A stretch of DNA of 64,000 bases from Anaerobacillus sp. CMMVII. Lineage in GTDB: Bacteria > Bacillota > Bacilli > Bacillales > Anaerobacillaceae. Both the position numbers and the translations under genes were made by a program. A model generated the notes under the pieces. The model was not told where the DNA came from. It did not search any database and saw nothing but the letters and a program-made list of their open reading frames with translations. Shown piece by piece: positions 1 to 9,836 of this stretch; within the stretch, counting starts at the first letter, position 1, and the number at the start of each line of letters is the position of its first letter. The stretch is taken from NCBI RefSeq assembly GCF_025377685.1, contig NZ_JACEHK010000015.1, positions 186,001-250,000 of the forward strand, read 5' to 3'.

Positions 1-411
1 AGAAAATGTTCGCAGTACGAGAAATTGAATCGGATATTTCATTTCTACGAAACTATTTAACGAAGGATCTTGTCTTACGTGAAGATATGTACCTCTTCCA
101 AAAGCAAGGGCGAGACTATAAGATCGTTGATAAAGAGTGGCAAGCAGTTAGGGACCAATTGGTAAAAATGCGAGTCAATCAATGGCGACTTTCCTTTTAT
201 CTCAGTAACGGATGGTGACTATCTTAAAAATGGAGAGTTATATTTAACACATTATTATGAAGGTATTGAGCTAGTTGTAAAGTATTTAGAAAAAGTATTA
301 CCCTATATTCAGCAACTATGGGGAAGACCGGTTCATATGGAAACGCAGGTTTCAGATAAACCAATTGTTTTTACCTATGATGGGAAAAAGGTTCATAGAA
401 GGTATTTATAG
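1..411 (+). pseudogene. spoVR: SpoVR family protein, C-terminal part, frameshifted
   Basis: This is the C-terminal end of a SpoVR-type protein, a conserved sporulation protein linked to spore cortex formation in Bacillus. The 5' part lies off the left edge. Positions 6-185 read [17 protein letters not shown] and then [13 protein letters not shown], typical of the family, before the frame breaks into an early stop at 216-218. If the c at about position 181 is dropped, the frame continues as [18 protein letters not shown] and later WGRPVHMET, ending at tag 409-411, which matches the usual SpoVR tail. This is the only break in the window that needs a base removed rather than added. It could be a sequencing insertion or a real mutation; family identity is secure. 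Confidence 0.85.
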
Positions 412-460
412 AAATGGAAAAGTGAGTTAAAATTAAGATAGTGGTAAGCGATTAGAAATA

Positions 461-500
461 AAAAAGGCTTAGAGAATTAAATTTCTCCAAGCCTTTTTTT
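461..500 (+). terminator. Rho-independent terminator after spoVR
   Basis: The arms AAGGCTTAGAGA and TCTCCAAGCCTT form a stem with one mismatch around a short AT loop, followed by a run of T. It lies 50 bases downstream of the spoVR stop and ends that transcript. Confidence 0.85.
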
Positions 501-619
501 ACTTTTGAAATACATAGTGATTTAAAGTTTAACTAATGTTTTGACCTAGTACGTTACTACCGCCTTCACTCTACTAATAAACCAGAAGTAGAAAAATTGA
601 AAATAACATAAGAAGTTTT

Positions 620-649
620 TGGAACGAAACAAAATGTTTTTCAGTCTAA
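620..649 (+). promoter_or_regulatory. Possible ECF-type promoter
   Basis: TGGAAC at 620-625 and CAGTCTA at 642-648, separated by 16 bases, resemble the GGAAC / GTC pattern of extracytoplasmic-function sigma promoters. Such operons are commonly autoregulated, and this site lies about 70 bases upstream of an ECF sigma gene. The -10 match is imperfect, so this is a suggestion only. Confidence 0.3.
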
Positions 650-716
650 TAGGTAGGATCAACAGGCACTACAATATTTATAGTGAAATTTTTAATATAC
701 GAGAGGAGGGATTAGT

Positions 717-1256
717 GTGTCTATCATCAACTCGTTTTTTAAAGGCTCAAAAGCATCCACATTTGAAGAGTTAATTAAACAAGAACAAGGAAAGCTTTAT
801 AAAGTTGCTTATTCATACGTGAAAAATGAACAAGATGCTCTTGATATTGTTCAGGAGGCAATCATCAAAGGCTATGAATCATTTCATAAATTGAAAGATT
901 CTCAATTATTTATGACATGGATGACGCGGATCGTCATTAATTCAGCGATTGATTTTATCCGGAAATCAAAGGATGTGATTGTCCTTGAAACGGACTGGTT
1001 TGACCCCGGCATTAATCAGGAAAACAAATCTGTGATGGAGCTCGATGTAGCGACTGTCTTTGACAAAATGAAGCCAGAACAGAAGACCTTGTTGTTATTA
1101 CGCTTTTATTACGGCTATTCAATCTCAGAAATTGCCGAGATACTTGAGAAGCCCGAGGGAACGATAAAGTCAAAATTACACAGGACACTCAATCAAGTGA
1201 AGGAAAAACTAGGTAAAGGGGGAGAAACCTATGGGGAACTTTCAACGAGATATTAA
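717..1256 (+). CDS. ECF-family RNA polymerase sigma factor
   Basis: A 179-residue sigma-70 family regulator that would direct RNA polymerase to a small stress regulon. Region 2 spans about residues 15-85 (AYSYVKNEQDALDIVQEA is the core-binding helix pattern). Region 4 spans about residues 113-168, with the helix-turn-helix SISEIAEILEKPEGTIKSKL. There is no region 1.1 or 3, as expected for ECF factors. The GTG start at 717 is preceded by GAGAGGAGGG. The last 26 bases overlap the next gene, a membrane anti-sigma factor, so the two are translationally coupled and presumably form a sigma/anti-sigma switch like SigV, SigW or SigX systems. The inducing signal cannot be read from the sequence. Confidence 0.93.
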   Translation: MSIINSFFKGSKASTFEELIKQEQGKLYKVAYSYVKNEQDALDIVQEAIIKGYESFHKLKDSQLFMTWMTRIVINSAIDFIRKSKDVIVLETDWFDPGINQENKSVMELDVATVFDKMKPEQKTLLLLRFYYGYSISEIAEILEKPEGTIKSKLHRTLNQVKEKLGKGGETYGELSTRY

Positions 1257-2541
1257 AAGGATGGTCGAGGAAGTAACTGTACCCACTGACAAGCTTGATG
1301 CTACTGTAAATGCTGCCTTAAAAATCGCGAAAAACAAGGAGTGGTCTGCCGCTTCAAAAAGACAAAACTATCTAGCAGGAGTTGCCTCAATTTTTCTGTT
1401 AGCAATAGGTTCATTATTAATTAGCATGTTTTTACTAGGATCTGCAACTAACCAAGCTAGTGAGTCTATTTTTTACAAACTAGGCGATGCTGGCCTGAAA
1501 CGAATGGTCGAGGAAGGAAGGGTCACTGATCTATCATTAGAAGTCTTCGATCAGGAAATCAAGGTTACCCTTGAAGAAGGCTACCTTGATAATAATCAGC
1601 TAGCAATTTCCTATCACATTGAAATGGAACAGGATCTTGAGAATGTGTTGTTTGAGTTATTTTTTGATGGTAGTTCTGTCCATCATGTCAGTTCGAGGTC
1701 GGGCAGTAGTTCCATGCCTCAAAGTGATATCTTCTATTTTGAGCCAACCAAAAGCTTCCCTGATCATCCTGAACTGAAACTGCAATTTCATCAGATCAAT
1801 CAGGTCCAAGGAGACTGGTCCTTCAGCTTTGATTTAAAGAAGGAAATGGAGCTCTATGAAGTTACTAACTATGCAATCAAGGAAGATCATAATGGACAAT
1901 TATTTTCTGTCGATAATATTATTCAAACACCTTCGATGATGCAGCTATCAACAACAACGAAGCTGCTAGTAGATGAAGTGAGTGATGGCTTTCGTGCCCA
2001 GAGGATCTCTATTGTAGCGGTTGCTGATAATGGCGACTATGTTTTGGCTGATTTCAGTCGTAGTAGTAATACTGAAGATGGGTATGGTTTTAATCATTTC
2101 CCAAATAAATTACGTGAGATGGTTAAGGTTCAAAGAGGGATAGCTTCTAATTCATATAAAATTGTCCCTTACTTCGTGACGTACAAAGGTCAGGAATTCC
2201 GTTCTGATCATTCAACGGGCTACATTTGGGATGAAATAGGAGCCCCATTTAAAAAGGGAGCAGTACTAGAAATGGCTTCACCGATTAAAATCGTCGAGAT
2301 CGAGTCGGACAAAGAACAAACAATTGTCTATTATGAAATGGACGCGACACTACCCGTCTTTCCGGTCATCATTGATCGAGATACTAAGGTGGAATATGGG
2401 GCTATCTCTTATAATCGTCAAGGGACAAAAGTAGCGGTAACGTACCCTAAGGTTCCAGGAAAAAATTCAATAGAGCTGTTTATGTATGATGCTACGTACC
2501 AAGTATTTCCAGACTTGGAAATTGAAATTGAACTAAAGTAA
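1231..2541 (+). CDS. DUF4179-type membrane anti-sigma factor
   Basis: A 436-residue single-pass membrane protein, encoded so that it overlaps the 3' end of the ECF sigma gene. Residues 1-45 are cytosolic and would bind the sigma factor. One membrane segment follows at about residues 47-70 (SIFLLAIGSLLISMFLLG), then a large extracellular domain rich in beta-strand-like sequence. This layout is that of DUF4179/DUF5643 proteins that accompany ECF factors in Bacilli. The ATG at 1231 follows AAAGGGGGAGAAACCT, a good ribosome binding site. The likely role is to hold the sigma factor inactive until an envelope signal arrives. No zinc-binding HxxxCxxC motif is seen, so it is not a ZAS-type anti-sigma. 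Confidence 0.85.
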   Translation: MGNFQRDIKRMVEEVTVPTDKLDATVNAALKIAKNKEWSAASKRQNYLAGVASIFLLAIGSLLISMFLLGSATNQASESIFYKLGDAGLKRMVEEGRVTDLSLEVFDQEIKVTLEEGYLDNNQLAISYHIEMEQDLENVLFELFFDGSSVHHVSSRSGSSSMPQSDIFYFEPTKSFPDHPELKLQFHQINQVQGDWSFSFDLKKEMELYEVTNYAIKEDHNGQLFSVDNIIQTPSMMQLSTTTKLLVDEVSDGFRAQRISIVAVADNGDYVLADFSRSSNTEDGYGFNHFPNKLREMVKVQRGIASNSYKIVPYFVTYKGQEFRSDHSTGYIWDEIGAPFKKGAVLEMASPIKIVEIESDKEQTIVYYEMDATLPVFPVIIDRDTKVEYGAISYNRQGTKVAVTYPKVPGKNSIELFMYDATYQVFPDLEIEIELK

Positions 2542-2612
2542 CTCCAACATCTCCCTTTTACAAAACCTTTTGTACGTATATAGTAGAAGGGGAAAAATGA
2601 GGGAAAGGGTAA

Positions 2613-2704
2613 TATTCAATCTGATATTTCGTTTATATGAAACTATTTACAAAGGATTTAGTGCTACGTGAAGGTAAGTACCTCTTCCAAAAGCAAGGTA
2701 GACG
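2613..2704 (+). pseudogene. Decayed duplicate fragment of spoVR
   Basis: This stretch closely follows positions 22-117 of the spoVR tail at the left edge, for example CTACGTGAAG and CCTCTTCCAAAAGCAAGG. It has small indels and substitutions that destroy the frame. It corresponds to the region encoding [20 protein letters not shown] and a little beyond. No start or ribosome binding site precedes it. It is best read as a relic of a local duplication or recombination that placed the sigma/anti-sigma pair between two spoVR-derived segments. Confidence 0.75.
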
Positions 2705-2784
2705 AAGGTGGTCTATATGGATTGGGGCAAAGTAATTGTCGCGGTAGGTCAAGGCTCTTGAGTAAGAAGACATAATAAGGAAAG

Positions 2785-2820
2785 AAAAACGTTCGAAGCT
2801 CCGTTGCTGCGAGCGTTTTT
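2785..2820 (+). terminator. Rho-independent terminator-like hairpin
   Basis: AAAAACGTTCG pairs with CGAGCGTTTTT (one G-U pair) around a loop, giving a stem followed by T residues. It lies about 245 bases after the anti-sigma gene and just after the spoVR relic, so it may be the relic's original terminator. Confidence 0.6.
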
Positions 2821-2836
2821 ATCTTTGATCAATTCA

Positions 2837-2944
2837 ATCAATCTCATCTTCCAAAATATACATTAAGTACTCCGCATCTCTCTGTTCCTTCACTTCAAGA
2901 CCTTTTAGCTTTTGCTCTAACTGCTGTAATCTCGATGATAAGTA
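2837..2944 (-). other. Short minus-strand coiled-coil coding relic (uncertain)
   Basis: The minus strand reads SSRLQQLEQKLKGLEVKE and then AEYLMYILEDEID before a stop at 2837. This looks like the charged coiled-coil end of a protein. No start codon with a ribosome binding site is present, and I do not recognise the family. It may be the tail of a gene lost from this gap, or chance. Confidence 0.25.
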
Positions 2945-3135
2945 CTAGAACTATATAAAACAGAGGGGTAGATATAAAATTTATTCCTTTTTTGTTCGTC
3001 CAAAATAATGGGTCCTTAGATAACACATACGTATAATGAATCAACAAACTAGATATGAGTATATGTCTTTCAATTAATGGAGCTAATAGAAAACCTTGGA
3101 AATTAAAATTAAAATTATTAGACTAATGTTTTTTG

Positions 3136-3325
3136 AAAGGCTGATTTGTAAACTTTGTTGCTTTTAGGTCGTCTTTTGAGAATAAATAAGCTTTTTGGGA
3201 CAAATTTATTTGTACCAATGGCTTATTTATTCTCAAAAGCTTCACGCAAAGCGTAAAGAACCAAGCATTTGCTTGGTTACGACCTAAAAGCTAATAGCAA
3301 CAATCTATTGGAAAAGAGCCTTTTG
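3136..3325 (+). repeat. Family A palindromic repeat, copy 1
   Basis: About 190 bases with imperfect terminal inverted repeats (AAAGGCT near the left end, GAGCCTTT at the right) and inner ends GTTGCTTTTAGGTCGT / ACGACCTAAAAGC. Inside are three hairpins in order: a long one (GAGAATAAATAAGC / GCTTATTTATTC), a mini-hairpin ACGC-AAA-GCGT, and AACCAAGC / GCTTGGTT. The same architecture recurs at 22881, 51204 and, in part or diverged, at 16424, 23238, 24367 and 36505. It encodes no protein. Confidence 0.85.
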
Positions 3326-3446
3326 AAAACAGACTGTGTAGAAAAAGTATAGACAATACGAATGCTTCCGCCATATGATAAGATACCAAAAGGTCTTCTA
3401 GATAACAATAATCAATAGAAGACCATTTAACTTAAGGGGGATTTGC

Positions 3447-3629
3447 ATGAAGTATTTAAAATATCTATTGTTTACAGTCTTATATGCAGGTGTCACATTT
3501 TTTGGCATAGGTCCTGTCTTATTAGCAGATGGCTCTTTCCAAGAGCGAATGCTCACACTTGGCATAGTTGTACTGATCTATTTTGTTTTGACGTTCTTTT
3601 TTTTGAAATGGAGAAGAAAAATAAATTGA
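3447..3629 (+). CDS. Small two-helix membrane protein, unknown function
   Basis: A 60-residue protein with two membrane segments, about residues 5-25 and 35-53, ending in a basic KWRRKIN tail that would lie in the cytosol. The ATG follows TTAAGGGGGATTTGC, a strong ribosome binding site, and a clear terminator follows the stop, so it is a monocistronic gene. I do not recognise a family. A longer overlapping frame starting at 3443 is not preceded by a ribosome binding site and is ignored. Confidence 0.65.
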   Translation: MKYLKYLLFTVLYAGVTFFGIGPVLLADGSFQERMLTLGIVVLIYFVLTFFFLKWRRKIN

Positions 3630-3642
3630 TCAGTAAAAGAAA

Positions 3643-3683
3643 CGATATTCACAGCTTAAAAAGGCTGCGAATATCGGTTTTTA
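3643..3683 (+). terminator. Terminator after the small membrane protein
   Basis: CGATATTC at 3643 pairs with GAATATCG, with an inner AGC/GCT pairing, followed by GTTTTT. It also lies downstream of the convergent LTA-synthase-type gene. Confidence 0.75.
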
Positions 3684-3710
3684 AGGTACTGCATTTCGAG
3701 AGTTACATGA

Positions 3711-5692
3711 TTAGTCCTTATTAAATACTATTTTGTAATAGTCAGTATCAAGAATTTTGGCCGAGTAGTAAAATTTACTGTTTATAATCGAAGACATCAG
3801 ATTGATATACTCCTCATCAATCTGGCCGCCGTTACTTGGGACAAATTCCTCGGTTAATCCATTATATATGCCTTTGTTAGTAATAAAACTTCGATCAAGA
3901 AATGGAACGATAGGTTCAGAGTTAGAAAAAAGGTCTCTTCCGATCAAAAGTCTCGAATCGTATTCAAGTCCTAGTAAGTTTGAGAGCGTCGGGATAATAT
4001 CTAGGCTAGAACCCAATTTATCTATTTTCGTAGCTTCCATTCCTTTTGTGTAGATAATAAAGTCATTTTTATATAGGTCAAACTGATTTTCAATAACTTG
4101 ACCAGACAGCTCCTCAATTGTTTTTTCCTCAAGCCCATAAGGATAATGGTCAGAACTAATGGCAATAAGTGTCTTATCTGCAAGGTGAGCTTCTTCAAGT
4201 TTTTTTAATAAATACTCAAGTGCCTTATCTAACTCAACCTGAGTGGCTAAGTAGGCTTTAGCCTCGAGTGAGTATGGTAATTCATCAACCATCTGCTGAT
4301 TTTTTCGTGCCATGTTGTTACCATCAAACGTGTACTGCATATGACCACTAACTGTCATGTAATAGGCATGAAAAGGTTCATTGTCTAGATATTCTAGGAT
4401 GCTATTTTCTATCATCTCTAGGTCAGATGCAGGCCATATCTTTCGCACGTTAAGTCCGTTTCCAATTCCTTTGTATTCATACCCAATATTAGGGTGGGTA
4501 ACATCCCTATTGTAATAGGAGTATGTATGATTGTGATATGCGACCGTTTATAACCAAGATTTTTAAGTTGATTTCCCATGACAAAAGGTAAATGGTTGTA
4601 CCCAGATTCTGTGAAACTCCAAACGCCACTTTTCGGAAGTAATCCTGTTAATGCTACATATTCTCCATCAGTTGTACTGACTTCCCAAAGCGGAGTATAG
4701 AAGTTTGTAAAATGATAGCCCTGATTCTTTAGCTTATGTAATGTTGGTGTAACTTCCTCGTTAATCGCATATGGTGCAAAGCTTTCGGCTGTAATTAAGA
4801 TAAGATTATATCCCTCGTATTTTCCAGTATACTCATTTTTTTCGGAAGGCGTAGAATTAGCAAAGTAATGATGCATTTCGATGATTTCTTCATTTTCTTC
4901 TTCTGAAATGAGCTGCTCAAAATCAATTTCCATCTCATTGTACTCAATTACTATTGGTTTATCCTCTTCATTTGATTTCTCGCTATCCTTATTGCTTTCT
5001 TCAATCACTGGTACCAAGTCTGGCTCAGGAATAAAAGGTTGTTCTGCTACTAAACTAGGTGACCACCCCATCACATGTCTTTGCAGGTCAATTCTCATGG
5101 TGGTCAATAATCCAAGACGCTCTGAAGATATCACTGGATTTCGACTATTAAAGTAAAGATCATAAGCAGTATGCTGTCCTTTCCCACCAGCAAGTACAAT
5201 GCCAATCCCAAGTGAATGAAGAAATATTAAGGCTAACGTCAGCCAAACTATAGAAAGTCGTTTTAATTTTTTGTAGGAAAATCTTCTGAAAAATATAAGC
5301 ATAATTATGGCAGGAAGAAAAAAGGGAAAAATCCAAAGGGAATTTTTATGTAAGAGAAACCAAAAATCCCTCCAAAATTCGAGTGCTTGGCCGGAGTTGC
5401 CTGCTGAATACACACCATAAAAAGTCTTGAATGTGTTGAAATAAATATGTTGTGACGCGAAAATAAAGCCTGAACAGAATAGGAACATAGTCGCGAAGAT
5501 ATACACAATTTTCCTTTTAAAATAACAAATAATCAAAAAAAATATAAAAGCGTAAGTAGAGGTAAAGAGTAGTGAGATGGCAAGAGTAAACGAAAAGATC
5601 TTACCTGTGGTTGCTAATCTAAATAATACCTCCATAAGAAACAAGGAACCAATAAAATAGATTAATAGGTAACTCGACTTCAATTGAATCAT
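3711..5692 (-). pseudogene. LTA synthase family sulfatase, frameshifted as sequenced
   Basis: A membrane phosphoglycerol transferase of the LtaS/sulfatase superfamily, which polymerises or modifies lipoteichoic acid outside the cell. The N-terminal half has about five membrane helices. An unusual acidic linker (EESNKDSEKSNEED and more) follows, then the extracellular catalytic domain with the metal-binding ITAESF and the TTDGEY nucleophile region. The frame is lost near 4540-4544: a single missing base after GYKRS moves the rest (YHNHTYSYYNRD, then HPNIGYEYKG) into another frame, which continues to 3711. The ATG at 5692 follows TTAGGGGGGC; an upstream in-frame ATG at 5716 has no ribosome binding site. 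The break is probably a sequencing error. Confidence 0.85.
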
Positions 5693-5914
5693 AAAAAATG
5701 CCCCCCTAATAAACATTTTAAAGTAACCTGAGCTTTATTAATAGTTCTTGAAGGAAAAAACGGGACAATTTTGCGGATTAAGAACTTCTTCAATCCTTTA
5801 GTGTTGGAAAATACAATAATTGGAATTGGATTTATTGAAGTTAGGTACATATTACTATATAGTTAGAATTAAAGATAAGAGAAATTAAAAATAGTTTATA
5901 GGGCGGTGGAAGCT

Positions 5915-7698
5915 ATGAATAGTGATGTTGTCGTTGTTGCGATGATCATTTCTTATTTGTTTTTATTAGTCCTATTTTTGATTCTATTTAATAGAAAAAC
6001 AAAAAGTGAACATAAATACAAGGAATTACTAGGAAGATATCAAATAGTTGTCGAGTCGGTGAAAGAAGTAATCTTTATTATGGATAAAGCGAAATGTTGG
6101 TTGTTTATAAATCAAGGTTGGATAGAACTGACTGGATATAGTAGTAACCAGTCCATAGGGCGTAATTACATAGACTATGTGCATCCTGATGATCACGAAA
6201 CAATAGAAAAACACTTACTTTAATGCTTACTAAGGAAAAAGAGGATTGTCGCCTCGAAGTTCGCTTTAATACGAAAGAAAAAGAGTTTAAATGGGTCGAG
6301 GTAATGGCAAGATTACTAGTAGATGAAAATGGCAATGTAATCGGAATATCCGGTACTTTAACTGATATATCCGAACGAAAGGTAATTGAAAGGAAATTAA
6401 TAGAAAGTGAACAGAAGTATAAATCTCTTTTTGAATATAATACTAGCTTAACTTACACAATAGACAAGGCGGGTCGCTTCATTAATGTTAATAAAGGAGC
6501 AGCAGAAATTACAGGATATTCAATGAAAGAATTAGAAGGTTCTAGATTTCTCCCGCTTATTAGCGAAGGCTATGCGAATTACACGATGGAGCAATTTAAT
6601 AAAGCGTTAAACGGGGAATCGGTAAACTACGAAACCCAAATAGTCCGTAAAGATGGTAAGTTGATCTTTTTAAATGTAAATGTTAATCCAATTGTAATAA
6701 ATGGACAGACAGTTGGAGTCATTGGAATTGCCCACGACATTACTCAGCAAAAAGAAGCAGAAGAAAACTTACTCCAAAGTGAAAAGCGATATCGAAGTTT
6801 AATTGAATTATCACCAGAGGTGATTTTTGTTCATAGTAAATCGAAAATTGAGTACGTTAATGATAAAGCAATTAGCTTTATTGGGGTGAAGGAAAAAGAA
6901 GATATAGTTGGAAAAACAATCCTGGACTTTATTTATCATCAGGATAAAAGTACAGTGGCTACTAGCATGTCTACGCTTTTTACAAAGAGTTCAGAAAGTC
7001 CGGAGTTTTACGAACTGCAGTTCATTAAAAAGGATGGAACGGTAGTTGTTGGGAATGTTGGAATTAAAATCATTGAGTATCAAGGTGTTCCGGCGATCCT
7101 TGGTATTATCCACGATATTACAAAACAGAAAGAGTTAGAATTAAATTTAAGAAAAGCCAATGAAATGCTAATGGAGATATCACATCTTGATGGACTAACA
7201 GGAATCCCTAACCGTCGCTATTATGAGGCAACATTTGCTCGCTATTGGAATGAAGCCATCAGAGAAGAAAAGGCCATCTCCCTGATTATGATTGATATTG
7301 ACTGTTTTAAGTTATATAACGATCGATATGGCCACCAACAGGGGGATGAGTGTTTAAAGCAAGTTGCATTGACTTTAAAGTCGACCATTAATCGTCAGAG
7401 TGATTTTGTTGCTAGGTATGGTGGGGAAGAATTCTCGGTCATATTGTCAGGGACTGATGAAGAAGGTGCAATATTGGTTGCGGAGAGACTAAGGAAAACA
7501 ATCGAACGGCTTACAATTCCTCATCAAGCTTCGACGGTTAGTACCGTAGTAACTATTAGTTTAGGTGTTGCAACGGACATACCGATCAAGGAAACTTGTT
7601 ACCAGGACCTCATCAACAAAGCTGATCAAGCACTTTACTTAGCAAAGGAAAATGGTAGGAATCGTGTTGTGGAATTTAAGAAAAAAGTAACGTTGTAA
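5915..7698 (+). pseudogene. PAS-GGDEF diguanylate cyclase, frameshifted as sequenced
   Basis: It would make cyclic di-GMP from GTP. One N-terminal membrane helix (about residues 5-25) is followed by three PAS domains and a GGDEF domain. The active site is ARYGGEEF, and RQSD lies five residues upstream, the standard RxxD inhibitory site, so feedback inhibition is expected. The first PAS is split: the upstream frame stops at 6221-6223, but the sequence continues in the next frame (KEKEDCRLEVRF) as though one A were missing from the run near 6206-6211. The ATG at 5915 follows GGGCGGTGGA; the GTG at 5906 is too close to it. The gene lies between two LTA-synthase-type genes. Confidence 0.88.
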
Positions 7699-7899
7699 AT
7701 GTGGTAATTCAGGGCTGTTTTTCTAAATAATCACTGAAATTTCCCATAAAATTAGTATTGAATTAGTTTTTTACCTGTTATATAGTAAGTTAGATCTATT
7801 TTTGTGGAAATATGGATTTTTTTTACAATTTAAGTTATAATACTACTATTCTTATTTTGATGTTCGATATTTTAAGAGCTACTTTAATGACAACTAACA

Positions 7900-7934
7900 T
7901 GAGGAGCCTATATTTTGGGTTCCTCTTCCTTTTG
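7900..7934 (+). terminator. Weak terminator-like hairpin after the cyclase
   Basis: GAGGAGCC and GGGTTCCTC form a short imperfect stem followed by a T-rich stretch, about 200 bases after the cyclase stop and just before the next ribosome binding site. It could alternatively be a leader structure of the following gene. Confidence 0.4.
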
Positions 7935-7970
7935 TAACTATTGCATCATTTTTTTGAAAGGGGAATGAAA

Positions 7971-9834
7971 ATGGTTTCTAACAAATTAAAAATTTTATTT
8001 GAGCGATTTCGGTTTATGTGGATTGCTGTTCTTTTTCTGTGGGTAAAAACTTACGTACTTTATAAAGTGGGCTTCAGAATACAGAGTGATAACATCCTTC
8101 AAGAATTCCTGTTATTCATTAACCCGCTTAGTTCTGCAGTCTTAATTTTAGGGTTGTCTATCTTTTTTAGAGAAAAATTAAAGAATTTAATGGTCATCAT
8201 TTTTAGCTTTATTGCGACTATTGTTCTTTATGGTAATCTTATATACTATCGGTTTTTTGCTGACTTCTTAACCTGGCCAGTATTATTTCAAACGAGTAAT
8301 GCAAAAGACTTACAGGGAAGTGCCTTTGAGCTTGCAAGTTTCTTTGACCTATTTTTATTGCTTGATATTTTTATATTAATTGTTTTATTAGTCAAGAATA
8401 GGGTCCCAAGATTAGTGCCGATCCAATGTGAAAAAATAATTATTCTTGCACTAGCGTCACTTATTTTTATAGTTAACTTAGCAATTGCGCAAATCGAGCG
8501 CCCACAATTATTAACACGTGGTTTTGACCGAGAAATGCTGGTTAAAATATCGGAACCTTAAATTACCATATATATGATGCTTATATTCAATCCAAAGCAA
8601 AAAGTCAACGAGTTTTTGCAAGTAGTTCAGATATTTTAGAGGTAAAAACTACACGATGTCTAACTACAAAAAACCAGATGCTGATATGTTCGGAATTGCT
8701 GAGGACAAAAATATTATTTTAATATCGTTAGAATCTTTACAAAGCTTTGTTATTAATAAAAAGGTAGATGGTGAAGAAATTACACCGTTCTTGAACAATT
8801 TAATTAACGATAGCTATTACTTTGAAAATTTTTATCATCAAACATCTCAAGGAAAGACTTCCGATTCTGAGTTTTTAGTTGCAAACTCTTTATATGGGAA
8901 GGATAGTGGTGCTGTCTTTTTTACACACGCTGGGAATGTATACAATGCTCTTCCAGAAATGTTAAAAAGTGAAGGGTACTTTACTTCGGTCATGCACGCA
9001 AATAATAAAAGCTTTTGGAACCGAGATCTAATGTACGATTCACTTGGATATGACTATTTTTTCGATATCGAATCTTATGACGTGAATGAAGAAAATTCAA
9101 TCGGTTGGGGATTAAAGGATGTTGACTTTTTTGAGCAATCAATCGCTCACTTAAAATCACAGCCAGAACCGTTTTATACGAAATTGATTACGTTGACAAA
9201 TCATTTTCCTTTTGAACTTTCAGAGGAAGACCAGTTGATCAATGAATTAGAAACAAATAGCCGTACATTAAATCGATATGTAACGACCGTTCGCTATATG
9301 GATTTGCGCTTGAAATCTTTTTTGAGCATTAAAAGCAGAGGGATTATACGAAATTCAATCTTTATTATCTATGGGGATCATTATGGCATTTCAGAATTGC
9401 ATAATAAGGCTTTAAGTACCTTTCTAGACAAAGAAGAAATAACCCCTTTTGATAATGTTCAATTACAACGGGTCCCGATGTATATTCATATTCCCGGACA
9501 TGAAGAAAGCCAAACCTTACAAACTGTATCTGGTCAAATTGATGTTAAACCTACTATTTTGCACATGTTAGGGATTAAGGCTAGAGACGACATCCAATTT
9601 GGTACGGATCTTTTCTCACCAGATCGTAAATCATTTGTTTTACTAAGAGATGGAAGCTTTGTAACGGATAGTCTTGTTTTTACGAAGGATAAATGCTATC
9701 AGAAAAACACTGGAGAAGAAGTTGAGGTCACATCATGTGAGCCGTATTTTCAGAAAGTGAAATTAGATTTACAGTTTTCTGACAAGATTATTTATGGTGA
9801 TTTGTTACGCTTTGAGACTGAGGAACAAAAATAG
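7971..9834 (+). pseudogene. LTA synthase family protein, two frameshifts as sequenced
   Basis: A second LtaS-type phosphoglycerol transferase. The first part has five membrane helices ending in TRGFDREMLVK. The extracellular domain carries ISLESLQ (metal ligand) and TSDSEF (catalytic Thr region) and ends in a sulfatase fold with GDHYG. Two single-base losses in A runs, at 8544-8547 and 8644-8648, break the frame; the intervening sequence reads LNYHIYDAYIQS in the frame expected for the family. With both restored the protein is about 620 residues, the normal length. The ATG at 7971 follows GAAAGGGGAATG. Unlike the copy at 3.7-5.7 kb, it has no acidic linker. Confidence 0.88.
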
Positions 9835-9836
9835 TC

